64,000 bases of DNA, taken from Edaphobacter paludis (GTDB lineage Bacteria > Acidobacteriota > Terriglobia > Terriglobales > Acidobacteriaceae). Below are positions 24,957 through 34,607 of this stretch, piece by piece. Every line of letters begins with the position of its first letter. Position 1 is the first letter of the stretch. The notes beneath the pieces were generated by a model. That model was not told where the DNA came from, did not search any database, and was given only the letters and a program-made list of their open reading frames with translations. Where the stretch lies: NCBI RefSeq assembly GCF_039993895.1, contig NZ_CP121194.1, positions 806,001 to 870,000 on the forward strand, read 5' to 3'. The translations under genes and the position numbers were made by a program.

Positions 24957-26242
24957 GGTCTGCGCTCCTGATGTTGCTGCTCTTCTGGCAGACAGTAGCG
25001 GCCCCGGCTCCAGAAACTGCGACTGATGCGCAGCAGTACTCACGTTACCAGCGGACGATCTCGCTTCCCGATGGTGCGGGGCAGACGTGTGCCGTCATCG
25101 ATGGCCAGATGTTTTCCCATGCCGCTCCGTCGCTTAGAGATGCCCGGCTCTATCAAGACGCGCAGGAAATTCCCTACGCCATCACGCTCAGCGAACCTGC
25201 GCAGGCGGACAGCACGGCGGCGCGTGTTCTAAATCTTGGAATGCGTGGCCACAGTATCGTCTTCGATCTCGCGATGCCCCCCCGGACATACACCGACGTC
25301 GAACTGGATCTTGCAGGTCGTGATTATCTTGCCACCGCGACGGTCACAGGACTTGATACACCACAGTCCTCCAACGCGACTCGCCTCGGCGTCTTCACTC
25401 TCTTCGACCTGGCCACGCAGCACCTCTGGCACAGCACAACGCTTCATCTGCAGGAGTCGAGTTTCCCCTATCTACACGTCGTCTTAACCGCCTCGCCTGC
25501 TCCTGGCACTCACGGCTTCTCCGTTACGCCGAGGATGGTGAAAGGAGCCACTGTTCCCCCTAGCCGCGAGGCACAGTCTCTCTACACTGTTGTTGCTGAG
25601 ACCACGCTCATCACTCAGCAGGGTCGTCAGAGCGTCGCTGCGTTTGCGCTGCCAGAGCGGGTTCCGGTCGAGCGAGTCAGCTTCGTTCTCGCTTCAAACT
25701 TCAAGACCAACTTCAGTCGGGCTGTTCACATCTTTGATCGTCCAAGAGGCACGCCAAAGTCTGCGGCAGAGATCATCGATGGCACCATTGTCCGCGTAAA
25801 TCTCACTCAGGCTGGACGGGAGATTCGCCAGCAGCAACTGAGCGTCCCGGCAACTCTCGGCGCTAACCTGCAAGGCCCTGCGACCGTGGAGGTAGCCATC
25901 GACAACGGCGATGACGCTCCACTTCCTGTCATCGACGTCCGGCTTGAGATGCGCCAGCGCAAGCTCTGCTTCTCCGCTCCGACCGCGCAGCCTGTAACTC
26001 TCTTCTATGGAGATGACGGGATTGCCACGCCGGAATACGACTATGCGCGTCTCTTCTCTGTCACTGCGCAGACCAACCGAGCACCGCTCGGCCCTGAGCA
26101 ACTGAATCCCAATTATCATTCCCGGCCCGATACCCGCGCGCTTACCGAGCGCTATCCGGACATTCTCTGGGTAGCGCTGCTCGCCGTCATCTGCATTCTT
26201 GCTGTCGTTGCGTTGCGTTCGGCACGCAGCGTCCATCATTAG
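24953..26242 (+). CDS. DUF3999 family envelope protein
   Basis: A 429-residue protein with a signal peptide (about 1-17), a large extracytoplasmic region rich in beta strands (SRYQRTISLPDGAGQTCAV onward) and one C-terminal membrane span (about 405-423, ILWVALLAVICILAVVAL) ending in a short basic tail. It matches DUF3999, which is often found beside DUF2339 genes; its function is unknown. The four-base overlap with the DUF2339 gene supports a joint role at the membrane. It converges with ftsK across a 16-base gap. Confidence 0.78.
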   Translation: MRSALLMLLLFWQTVAAPAPETATDAQQYSRYQRTISLPDGAGQTCAVIDGQMFSHAAPSLRDARLYQDAQEIPYAITLSEPAQADSTAARVLNLGMRGHSIVFDLAMPPRTYTDVELDLAGRDYLATATVTGLDTPQSSNATRLGVFTLFDLATQHLWHSTTLHLQESSFPYLHVVLTASPAPGTHGFSVTPRMVKGATVPPSREAQSLYTVVAETTLITQQGRQSVAAFALPERVPVERVSFVLASNFKTNFSRAVHIFDRPRGTPKSAAEIIDGTIVRVNLTQAGREIRQQQLSVPATLGANLQGPATVEVAIDNGDDAPLPVIDVRLEMRQRKLCFSAPTAQPVTLFYGDDGIATPEYDYARLFSVTAQTNRAPLGPEQLNPNYHSRPDTRALTERYPDILWVALLAVICILAVVALRSARSVHH

Positions 26243-26258
26243 ATCGTGGTTGGAATTC

Positions 26259-28892
26259 CTATCGAATCGCCGCATCCACTTCGCTGACCCAGTCCGGTGA
26301 CTTCAGAATCTCGCGGGGTTTCGATCCGTCCGCAGGACCGACCAAACCATCACTGTGCATCAGGTCGATGAGATGGGCGGCGCGGCCATAGCCGATGCGC
26401 AGCCGCCGCTGCAGCAGGGAAGTGCTGGCCTTGCCGAACTCGTAGACCAGTCGCACGGCGTCGTCGTACATTGGATCGTCGTTTTCGCTATCCGCGCCGC
26501 CATCCCCGTCCTTCCCTGTTTCGTCCTTCGGTCCTTCGAGGAAGCCATGAACATACTCGGCCTCTCCCTGCGCTTTCCAGAATGCAGTGACGGCGGAGAT
26601 CTCTTTTTCGGTTACAAATGGTGCATGGACACGCTGCACGCGGCTTGTTCCCGGTGGCAGATACAGCATATCGCCGCGTCCCAGCAGGCTTTCGGCGCCA
26701 TTGGAGTCGATGATGGTTCGTGAGTCTACCTTGGTCGCCAAGCGGAAGCTCATGCGCGTCGGCACGTTCGCCTTGATCAAACCGGTGATGACATCGACGG
26801 AAGGCCGCTGCGTGGCGAGAATAAGGTGGATGCCGACGGCACGTGCCATCTGCGCCAGCCGCGTAATCGACTCTTCCACGTTCGAGCGGTCGAGCATCAT
26901 CAGGTCGGCAAGCTCGTCGATGATGATGATGATGTAGGGCAGCGGCTCCTGGTTTACGTCCTCGAACAGGTAGTCGCTGCCGTGATCGAAGAGCTTGTTG
27001 AACTGGTCGATGTTGCGAACGTGATTGGCGGCGAGCAGCTTCAACCGCCGTTCCATCTCGCGGACGGCGTTGCGCAGGGCATTCGCGGCCAGCTTCGCCT
27101 CGGTGATGATTGGCGTAAACAGGTGGGGGATGCCCTCGTACATGCCGAGCTCAACGCGCTTCGGATCGACGAGGATCATTCTCACCTGCTCCGGCGTGTT
27201 CTTGAAGAGCACGCTCATAATCATTGCGTTGATGGCGACTGATTTACCAGAGCCTGTCGATCCGGCGATGAGCACATGCGGCATTGAAGCCAGATCGGCA
27301 GTCACGATGCGGCCGTTGATGTCCTTGCCCAGCGCGATGACGAGCTTGCTCTTCGATTGCGCGAAGCTCTCGCACTCGACCACATCGCGCAGCCAGATGG
27401 TCTCGCGTTCGAGATTCGGCACCTGAATGCCGACGGTGCTCTTACCTGCCATGCGCTCGATCAGGATGGATTCAGCAGCCATCGCCAGACACAAATCGTC
27501 GGCTAGGCCAGTGATGCGGGCCACCTTCACGCCCGCCTCGGGACGGAACTCAAAGGTTGTGACCACCGGGCCTGGGTTGATCTGCGTTACCTGTCCATTG
27601 ACACCGAACTCGGCGGACTTCTCGACCAGAACCCGGGCCTCTTCGCGCAGTGCGTCTTCGCGCACGGCGGCCTGCTCTTCGCTGCGATGCAGCAGGGAAG
27701 AGGGTGGCAGCTTGTAGCCGCGCACGCTCTTGGGCACAATCGTTACCGTTTTGATGTCGGCGTCGGCCCGCTTGCCGAAAGAGATATCCTCCTCTATCTC
27801 TATTGCCTGCGGGGCCGCAGGAATTGGCGCAAACGCCGCCGCCCTTGGCTCTTCCATCCTTTTTACTGCGCGAATGGGAGCAGGGGCACGCTCCGCTTCG
27901 AAACTACGGGGCTGAAAGTTTGATTCGTCTTCGAGCGCATGGCCGGGTGTGGCGGCCTTCGCCAGTGCATCGGCATAGGGCGCGGCGGCGGCGGCAGCGG
28001 TGCTGAACGGTGTGACCGGAGGAGCGTCGACAAATGTGCGCGGCATGGCCTGCCACATCGAGGTTGGTTCCGCGACAAGTTCTTCCTGCGGATCGATCGA
28101 GATCGCCTCCGTCCGCTTCCTTCGTCCCCACCAGCCAAATAGACCGCCCAGCAATGTATTGCTTTCGATCTTGTTGTTTCTGCGCTCAGCTTCTTCACGC
28201 GCCCGCTGGGCTTTTAAATCTGCCTGCTCGCGCTTACTGCCATAGGCTTCTTTCGCTGCGGCGATACTGGCGCTCTTCCGCCGGCTCTTCCATCGCGCCC
28301 ACCGCTCCCACAGCGATTGCGCGAAAGAGAAGTGGATCAGGCTCCACTCGCGCGCCGTGTTGAACGTGAATGTCGTGGTGAGATAGAGCGACAGCGCTAC
28401 CATGAGCGCTACAACAATGCAGGCGCCGGGCAGGTTCAGATATTGCACCATGACATCTGCCAATAGCCGTCCGCTCACGCCCTCGATCGGGAGAGTGCGA
28501 TGCCAAAGTATGTGTCCTGGCAGCAGAGCGATCGCCGCCGGGCCGAAGACCACCCACAGGCCTAATCCAATGCTCTTCGCCAGTGGAGAACCGGCAGGCC
28601 GCGACCACATCCAGCACAGCCCCAGCCGTCCCAGCACCAACGGCAGAAAGAAGGCTGCAACGCCAATCGCCTGCATCAGGGCATCGGCGATGTAGGCGCC
28701 GATGATTCCAGTCCAGTTATGCGCTGGTCGTCCCGTGACATAGGCTCCGACGGTGTTGAACGAAGGATCGGAGGGCGTATAGGTCGCCAGCGCCAGCAGC
28801 AGCAGAGCGGCGCCTACCAGAACGGTCAGCCCGATGATCTCATTCAGCCGGCGGTTGCGTGTCGGAGTCGAAACTAGTCTCAGGGTCTTCAT
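26259..28892 (-). CDS. ftsK: DNA translocase FtsK
   Basis: FtsK pumps DNA at the division septum and aligns chromosome termini. The 877-residue protein has four membrane spans in the first about 200 residues, a charged linker (about 200-400), and the motor domain with Walker A GSTGSGKS (near 545) and Walker B IIIIIDELADLMM (near 650), RPSVDVITGLIKANVP and the ATQRPS sensor. A C-terminal winged-helix gamma domain (about 795-870, RLRIGYGRAAHLIDLM) recognises KOPS-type sequences. All parts appear intact. It stands alone between the DUF2339/DUF3999 pair and the DUF2383 gene. Confidence 0.95.
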   Translation of the reverse strand: MKTLRLVSTPTRNRRLNEIIGLTVLVGAALLLLALATYTPSDPSFNTVGAYVTGRPAHNWTGIIGAYIADALMQAIGVAAFFLPLVLGRLGLCWMWSRPAGSPLAKSIGLGLWVVFGPAAIALLPGHILWHRTLPIEGVSGRLLADVMVQYLNLPGACIVVALMVALSLYLTTTFTFNTAREWSLIHFSFAQSLWERWARWKSRRKSASIAAAKEAYGSKREQADLKAQRAREEAERRNNKIESNTLLGGLFGWWGRRKRTEAISIDPQEELVAEPTSMWQAMPRTFVDAPPVTPFSTAAAAAAPYADALAKAATPGHALEDESNFQPRSFEAERAPAPIRAVKRMEEPRAAAFAPIPAAPQAIEIEEDISFGKRADADIKTVTIVPKSVRGYKLPPSSLLHRSEEQAAVREDALREEARVLVEKSAEFGVNGQVTQINPGPVVTTFEFRPEAGVKVARITGLADDLCLAMAAESILIERMAGKSTVGIQVPNLERETIWLRDVVECESFAQSKSKLVIALGKDINGRIVTADLASMPHVLIAGSTGSGKSVAINAMIMSVLFKNTPEQVRMILVDPKRVELGMYEGIPHLFTPIITEAKLAANALRNAVREMERRLKLLAANHVRNIDQFNKLFDHGSDYLFEDVNQEPLPYIIIIIDELADLMMLDRSNVEESITRLAQMARAVGIHLILATQRPSVDVITGLIKANVPTRMSFRLATKVDSRTIIDSNGAESLLGRGDMLYLPPGTSRVQRVHAPFVTEKEISAVTAFWKAQGEAEYVHGFLEGPKDETGKDGDGGADSENDDPMYDDAVRLVYEFGKASTSLLQRRLRIGYGRAAHLIDLMHSDGLVGPADGSKPREILKSPDWVSEVDAAIR

Positions 28893-29254
28893 CAGGGGTT
28901 ACGCGCGACCTCTCCTGCACCGGCGCAGCGTCTCGCATACCGGGCGGTCTGCAAGGCCGTGAACCACCAGAGCATCTCCGATTATCCCAAAGCGGCGAAC
29001 AAAATTGGAAAACCTTAGCCTCGGGGTACCTGAATGCAAACCCACGGCCTAAACCTGCATCTATTCCTCCATACTCGCCGCCGGGTGCATCAGCCCGGTG
29101 GACCTTAGCAAACGGTAGGCAGGGGCGCGGGATTTTCGCGATTTCTCCTGTTTGCCGCCGGTGAAGGAGAATCGCACACAACCGGCGGACCCTGCCTCAA
29201 CCGAAGCTCATCTCTATCAAATTTCGATCCCCAATTCCGATCCACGAGGACACT
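28893..29254. other. Intergenic region between ftsK and the DUF2383 gene
   Basis: About 360 bases between divergent genes. The open frames crossing it overlap ftsK and have a composition unlike coding sequence. No tRNA, repeat or convincing paired promoter was seen; it presumably holds both promoters. Confidence 0.35.
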
Positions 29255-29719
29255 ATGTCAAGCGATTCCGGTAAGCAGCACGAAATGCAGCGCGTTCTGC
29301 GCTCGGTCATCAACATCCTCCAGGACAGCCAGAAGGGCTTTGCCGATATTGGCGAGCACCTTAAGGATGAGACGCTCAAGAGATACTTTCTGACTGAATC
29401 GCTCAAGCGGGCCAGCTTCCGCGGCGACTTGGAAGAGGCGCTCCATCAGAATGGCGTCCACGACATCCATGAAACCGGCACCACGGCCGGAACGTTGCAC
29501 CGCGTCTGGGGCGATCTCAAAGCCAAACTTGGCAGCGGCGACCATGGCCTCCTCGAAACCGCTGAGACCGGCGAAGACGAAGCGAAGAAGGCGTACGCGG
29601 ATGCTCTTAATCAGGAACTGCCTTTGCCCATCCGCCAGCTCTTGGCCGAGCAGCAGGCGCACGTCCTTGCCTCGCACGATTACGTTCGCAACCATCGGGA
29701 CGCCCTGGCAACGAAATAG
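29255..29719 (+). CDS. DUF2383 (PA2169-family) four-helix-bundle protein
   Basis: A 154-residue cytoplasmic, helix-rich protein. The pattern RYFLTESLKRASFRGDLEEAL, GTTAGTLHRVWGDLK, EDEAKKAYADAL and LLAEQQAHVLASHDYVRNHRD matches the PA2169/DUF2383 family, a ferritin-like four-helix bundle of unknown function often linked to stress conditions. GAGGACACT gives a good ribosome-binding site before the ATG. It lies 113 bases before the RNase J gene. Confidence 0.85.
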   Translation: MSSDSGKQHEMQRVLRSVINILQDSQKGFADIGEHLKDETLKRYFLTESLKRASFRGDLEEALHQNGVHDIHETGTTAGTLHRVWGDLKAKLGSGDHGLLETAETGEDEAKKAYADALNQELPLPIRQLLAEQQAHVLASHDYVRNHRDALATK

Positions 29720-29832
29720 CCCAGCCTTGGTGAACCCCCCTTCGGCCCCGCATCCAATTGGATGCGGGGCCGATCTTCCGTGCGGCGAGTGTGTAAAGTG
29801 GCGGTATTCGCACGCGATGCTAAGATTGAAGG

Positions 29833-31500
29833 TTGATGATACTTGATAAATTGAAGATGATTCCGCTGGGGGGCCTGGGCGAGTTCGGGATGAACTGCAT
29901 GGCTCTCCGCTGGCAGGATGACATTATTGTCATCGACGCCGGTCTGATGTTTCCTGAAGAAGAGTTGCTGGGTGTGGACATCGTTGTTCCCGACATCAGT
30001 TACCTGACTGAAAACCGCGACAAGGTTCGCGCGATCCTTTTGACTCACGGGCACGAAGACCACATCGGCGGTCTGCCCTGGATCCTTTCCGAATTGAATG
30101 TGCCTGTCTATGGGACCGAGTTCACGCTGGCCTATGTTGAAGGCAAGCTCGAAGAGCACCGCCTGTTGGACGACGCGGACCTGAATGAGATGATTCCCGG
30201 CAAGCGGTTTACGCTGGGGCCGTTCTCGATCCTGCCTATCCGCGTGACGCACTCGCTGGTGGACTGCGTGGCATTGGCGATTCACACGCCGGTGGGAGTC
30301 ATTCTGCATACGGGCGACTTCAAGGTGGACCTTTCGCCGCCCGACAATAAGCCGTTCGATCTTCATGCATTCGCCGAGCTGGGTAAGCAAGGCGTTCTGG
30401 CATTGCTGCAGGACTCCACCAACGTTGACCGCTCCGGTTATACGCCGAGTGAGCGTGCGGTGCGGCCGCGACTGGATGAAATCTTCGGGCAGGCTAAGAA
30501 GAAGCTGTTCTTCAGCTGCTTCTCATCGTCGATCCACCGTATCCGGCTGGCGATGGAACTGGCGCACCAGCATGGGCGCAAGGTCGCAATCATTGGGCGG
30601 TCTTTGGATAACTCCACCGAAATTGCGCAGGACCTTGGCTACCTCGATCTGCCGCAGGGGCTCATCATCAATCCCGGACACATCAAGGATCATCCAGCGA
30701 ACAAGCTGTGCATCATGATCAGCGGGACGCAGGGTGAACCAATGAGCGCGCTCAGCCGCGCCGCGGTCAACAACCATAAGTTCGCGCACATCGACGCGGG
30801 CGATACGGTGTTGATGAGTTCGCGCGTCATACCGGGCAATGAGAAGTCCATCTATCGCGTCATCGACCACCTGGAGCGCCGCGATGCCAAGGTCATTTAT
30901 GACGATGGCGCGTCCGGCCTGATCCACGTCAGCGGCCACGGAAGCCAGGAGGAACTGCGGTTAATGATTAACCTTGTTCGTCCAAAGTTCTTCATTCCCG
31001 TGCATGGCGACTATCGCCACCTGAAACGGCATGTCGAGCTTGCCAGTTCGATGGGCGTGGTTGAGAAGGCGATTCTGCTGGAAGATGGCGACGTCCTGGA
31101 GTTCGACAAGAATTCAGCCACCAAGACCGGTAAGATCACGGTTGGCCGCGTGTGCATCGACTCTGGCGGAGTAGCGAACGATGTGGTCGAAGACCTTGTC
31201 ATCCGCGACCGCAAGCATCTGAGCGAAGACGGAATCGTGCTGCCAATCATTGCCATCAATAAACGAACCGGTCTGCTGGAGAACGCACCGGAGATTGTGA
31301 TGCGAGGCATGGCAGTCGCCGAGGAGGGATTGATTCCCGAGGCGCGGCAGGTCGTTCAGCGGACGCTTGATAATTCCAGTCCAGAAGAGAAGGCGGACTA
31401 CGGAGTTATCAAAGAGAAGATTCGCAATGACCTGAAGCGGTATATCCAGAAGAGCACAAGCCGGCGGCCTTTGATCATGCCGGTCATTCTCGAGATCTGA
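29833..31500 (+). CDS. rnj: Ribonuclease J
   Basis: RNase J is a metallo-beta-lactamase/beta-CASP ribonuclease with endonuclease and 5'-3' exonuclease activity in mRNA and rRNA maturation. The 555-residue protein has the zinc motif HGHEDH (72-77), the opening PLGGLGEFGMN, the beta-CASP segment (about 210-370) with NPGHIKDHP and SGTQGEP, HVSGHGSQEEL and the HGDYRHL block near 385, plus the C-terminal domain. GAAGG precedes the start; Met2 is possible. A strong terminator follows, so the gene ends its transcript. Confidence 0.95.
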   Translation: MMILDKLKMIPLGGLGEFGMNCMALRWQDDIIVIDAGLMFPEEELLGVDIVVPDISYLTENRDKVRAILLTHGHEDHIGGLPWILSELNVPVYGTEFTLAYVEGKLEEHRLLDDADLNEMIPGKRFTLGPFSILPIRVTHSLVDCVALAIHTPVGVILHTGDFKVDLSPPDNKPFDLHAFAELGKQGVLALLQDSTNVDRSGYTPSERAVRPRLDEIFGQAKKKLFFSCFSSSIHRIRLAMELAHQHGRKVAIIGRSLDNSTEIAQDLGYLDLPQGLIINPGHIKDHPANKLCIMISGTQGEPMSALSRAAVNNHKFAHIDAGDTVLMSSRVIPGNEKSIYRVIDHLERRDAKVIYDDGASGLIHVSGHGSQEELRLMINLVRPKFFIPVHGDYRHLKRHVELASSMGVVEKAILLEDGDVLEFDKNSATKTGKITVGRVCIDSGGVANDVVEDLVIRDRKHLSEDGIVLPIIAINKRTGLLENAPEIVMRGMAVAEEGLIPEARQVVQRTLDNSSPEEKADYGVIKEKIRNDLKRYIQKSTSRRPLIMPVILEI

Positions 31501-31518
31501 CCATTTGCCAGAAGATAG

Positions 31519-31550
31519 AAAAGGCACCCCTTTGCGGGTGCCTTTTGTTT
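31519..31550 (+). terminator. Rho-independent terminator after RNase J
   Basis: AAAGGCACCC (31520-31529) pairs perfectly with GGGTGCCTTT (31536-31545) around a six-base loop, followed by a T-rich tail. It lies between converging genes and may also serve the DUF6629-like gene. Confidence 0.88.
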
Positions 31551-31579
31551 GTGAGATGACGCAAGAGAGATTGCAGAAT

Positions 31580-32242
31580 TCAGGTTGCGCTGGGATATAT
31601 AACGGGAGCCATATAGTGCCGGCGGCGGAAGTGGAAGTAGATCAGAACGCTTATGACCGCCGCGTAGGCGCACCATATCGAAGTAAACGCATAGCGCATG
31701 ACGCTCATCACCACGACCAGCCCGATGATGTTGGCAATGCCCAGCGCGATGAGATAGCGGAATCCTGAAAGAAGCAGCGCACCGCAGGTTGCGATGACGT
31801 AGAGAACTGCCACGGTAGTCGTGGTGGTCGCACGGTTGAAGTAGACGATACTATGTCCATGCGCGGAGACCTCCAGTGGGTATGCGGTCAGCCCCCACAG
31901 GAGGTACAGCATCAGGCCACCGCCCAGCAGCACGAACCACAACATACGTTGCTGCTTGCGTTTGGTCGGCTCGATGAGATACACGCTCAGTGGCAGTAGG
32001 AACGGCAGCAATCCCTGGGCGTAGAGCACAAAAGCTGCTCCGGCATCATGGGCGACATAGGCCGGCAGAATGCCATCCAACCCCAGCCAGACGAATCCCT
32101 CGATGAACTGGTGTATAGCGAACAGCAAAGGCATGGCTGCAAACATGAACGCGCGGCGGTGTTTCACCTCTGCGATCGTGGCGACACCAATGGTACCCAG
32201 AACGGCGCTGCCGGCGAAGTTCGCCGTGGCTGAAAAACACAT
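31580..32242 (-). CDS. DUF6629-like multi-span membrane protein
   Basis: A 220-residue protein beginning MCFSATANFAGSAVLG, with about seven hydrophobic spans, e.g. FMFAAMPLLFAIHQFIEGF, LPFLLPLSVYLI, MLWFVLLGGGLMLYLL and AVLYVIATCGALLLSG. The MCFSATA start and HQFIEGFVWL segment agree with a family of uncharacterised integral membrane proteins (DUF6629 in my recollection). AAGGATGG gives a ribosome-binding site. It converges with RNase J and is divergent from the patatin gene. Confidence 0.72.
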   Translation of the reverse strand: MCFSATANFAGSAVLGTIGVATIAEVKHRRAFMFAAMPLLFAIHQFIEGFVWLGLDGILPAYVAHDAGAAFVLYAQGLLPFLLPLSVYLIEPTKRKQQRMLWFVLLGGGLMLYLLWGLTAYPLEVSAHGHSIVYFNRATTTTTVAVLYVIATCGALLLSGFRYLIALGIANIIGLVVVMSVMRYAFTSIWCAYAAVISVLIYFHFRRRHYMAPVIYPSAT

Positions 32243-32354
32243 GGTCCCATCCTTTGGATACAGATCGAATCATACGTCAACCGGCAGAGTGGGCAGGCGA
32301 TCTACCCTCAAGATCATTCATTTGGCTTGCCGTTACTGGTAGATTTATCTGCAG

Positions 32355-34583
32355 ATGATCTCCTTTCCGCGTTGCGCTATTTGCCGGCGAATTCTTCTTG
32401 GTGTTGGTGGCGTGATCTTGGTGCTGGGGCTTCGGGTAGTGATGGCGCAAAAGCCGAAAATTGTGCCTCCAAAACGGCCTACGATCGGACTGGTGCTCGA
32501 AGGCGGCGGCGCGCTGGGCTTCGCCCACATCGGAGCAATCGAGTGGCTGGAGGCACATCACATCCCGGTGGACTACGTGGCCGGTACGAGTATGGGTGGC
32601 CTGGTAGGCGGTCTTTATGCGGCAGGCAATAGTCCGGAAGACATCAAGGCCTTCGTTGGCCGCATTCATTGGCCCGGTGTGTTGAGCGGCCAGGTTCCAT
32701 TCCAGGCACTGGGCTACCGCAGAAAAGAAGACAAGCTGGCGTATCCGAATCGGCTGGACTTTGGGTTGAGACATGGAATCAGCGTGCCCAGAGGGTTGAA
32801 CTCAGGAGCTGCGGTAGGCCTGCTCTTCGACCGGACGTTGATGCCCTACTACGATTTGAAGAATTTTGACGATCTACCCATCCCCTTCCGCTGCGTCGCG
32901 ACCGAACTTACGACGGGCAGCAAGCACGTCTTCGAGAATGGTTCGCTCGCGCAGGCGATGCGGGCGACGATGTCGATTCCCGGAATGTTCGCGCCGGTGC
33001 AGCATGGCGACGAAATCTACTCCGACGGCGCCGCGGTAGACAATCTGCCCGTGGATGTGGCGCGGGCTATGGGCGCGGATATCATCATCGCCGTGTATCT
33101 GGACACGGGCCCGGTAAACCCGGAGAGCCTGAGTTCTCCGTTGGCGGTCGCAGGCAGGAATGTGTCGATTATGGTGGCGGCGAATGAGCAGGCCAGCATG
33201 AACAACGCGACTGTCCTGATCAAGGCGGACGTCAGCAGGTTCGGCGCAACCGACTTCGACAAGAGTGAGGAGATCATTCCGCAAGGCAGCAAAGCTGCGG
33301 AGGCCAATGCCAGCGCATTGGAGAGATATGCCCTCGACGATGCGGACTGGAAAGCATATGTCGCTGAGAAAGATGCGCGGCGGCGAACGCATCTGCCGGT
33401 GCCGCAGTTCGTGGATGTGTATGGGCTGAAGGGCGCGGAACGCTCTGAAGTCGCCGCTTCGTTCAAGCAGTTTGTCGGTAAACCCGTCGATACAGCGGCT
33501 ATCGAAAAGAGCATCGCTGATCTTGAAGGCACGGGAACGTTCTCGATCATCAACTACAACCTGGTGGATGAAAATGGTAAGCCAGGCCTGCTGATCCGGC
33601 CGCGAATCAAGGACTATGCGCCGCCGTTTCTTAATTTGGGGCTGACTCTTTTATCCAACAACTCGAATGACATTCAACTCGGTTTTGGCGCGCGGGCCAC
33701 GTTTCTGAATCTTGTCGGACCCGGTTCGGAGCTTCGAGTGGATGGCATGGTCGGCCAGGTTGCGGGTTTCGACGCAGAGCTTTACAAGCCGCTGAAGCTA
33801 CAATCGCGATGGTTCATCGCTCCGCACGGGTATATGACGCAGTCGGAGACGGGATACTATTCCGGCAGCGACCAGCTGGCACAGTTCAGGCAGTCGAAGA
33901 ATGGCGTGGGTGCGGACGTGGCCTACCAGTTCAACGCGAGAGCAGAGCTGCGTGTCGGGGAGGACTATCAGTGGTTTGGTGAGCACCGCACCATTGGTTC
34001 ATCGGTGGGGCAGGAGTTCAATCTGACTCCATTGGTCACCTCGGTACGGTTTCAGTACCTCGGACAGGATGAGGTTATGTTGCCGACGAAGGGCTCCGAG
34101 CTGCATTCGAACTTCAGCTATTACACTCAGCGGCCCAATGCGATGAATGGCCTCTCCCAGTTCAATGGAACAGTGGAACACTTTATCCCAGCCGGGAAGC
34201 GCGGCATCGTATTTGGCACTGCTAGCGGAGGCACGAGTTTTGGCGCCTCGAACCTCGGCCTCGCTGGATTTTCGCTAGGCGGCCCACTGCGCCTCACGGC
34301 ATACAGCCGCGGAGAACTGCTGGGCGACGATTACTTTCTCGGGCAGGCGGGCTATCTGATCCGGCTGTCACACCTGAACCCTATCTTCGGCGATGCCATC
34401 TATGCGGGCGGATTCTATGAGCTCGGCAAGATCTTCGGCGGCAATTCGGGCACGCCCTCGGTACCGAACGATGGAACTGCAATTGTTGTGATGAAGACGT
34501 TGGTAGGCCCACTCTACGGCGGAGGCAGCATCGGGGGTAGCGGTCACTACAAGTGGTACTTCGGGTTGGGACGCATTTTTTGA
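32355..34583 (+). CDS. Patatin-like phospholipase fused to Omp85-type barrel (PlpD-like)
   Basis: A 742-residue protein resembling PlpD, the type Vd autotransporter. After an N-terminal export signal (about 1-31), the patatin lipase domain (about 43-310) carries the oxyanion GGGALG (about 50-55), the nucleophile Ser79 in GTSMGG, and the catalytic Asp near 224 in DGA. A short POTRA-like part (about 345-410, SEVAASFKQFVGKPVDTAAIEK) precedes a C-terminal surface-antigen barrel ending YKWYFGLGRIF. Family knowledge predicts a lipase displayed or released across the outer membrane. It is followed 24 bases later by the dehydratase gene on the same strand. Confidence 0.88.
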   Translation: MISFPRCAICRRILLGVGGVILVLGLRVVMAQKPKIVPPKRPTIGLVLEGGGALGFAHIGAIEWLEAHHIPVDYVAGTSMGGLVGGLYAAGNSPEDIKAFVGRIHWPGVLSGQVPFQALGYRRKEDKLAYPNRLDFGLRHGISVPRGLNSGAAVGLLFDRTLMPYYDLKNFDDLPIPFRCVATELTTGSKHVFENGSLAQAMRATMSIPGMFAPVQHGDEIYSDGAAVDNLPVDVARAMGADIIIAVYLDTGPVNPESLSSPLAVAGRNVSIMVAANEQASMNNATVLIKADVSRFGATDFDKSEEIIPQGSKAAEANASALERYALDDADWKAYVAEKDARRRTHLPVPQFVDVYGLKGAERSEVAASFKQFVGKPVDTAAIEKSIADLEGTGTFSIINYNLVDENGKPGLLIRPRIKDYAPPFLNLGLTLLSNNSNDIQLGFGARATFLNLVGPGSELRVDGMVGQVAGFDAELYKPLKLQSRWFIAPHGYMTQSETGYYSGSDQLAQFRQSKNGVGADVAYQFNARAELRVGEDYQWFGEHRTIGSSVGQEFNLTPLVTSVRFQYLGQDEVMLPTKGSELHSNFSYYTQRPNAMNGLSQFNGTVEHFIPAGKRGIVFGTASGGTSFGASNLGLAGFSLGGPLRLTAYSRGELLGDDYFLGQAGYLIRLSHLNPIFGDAIYAGGFYELGKIFGGNSGTPSVPNDGTAIVVMKTLVGPLYGGGSIGGSGHYKWYFGLGRIF

Positions 34584-34607
34584 GGAATCGAACTTGAGGA
34601 ATTGAAG

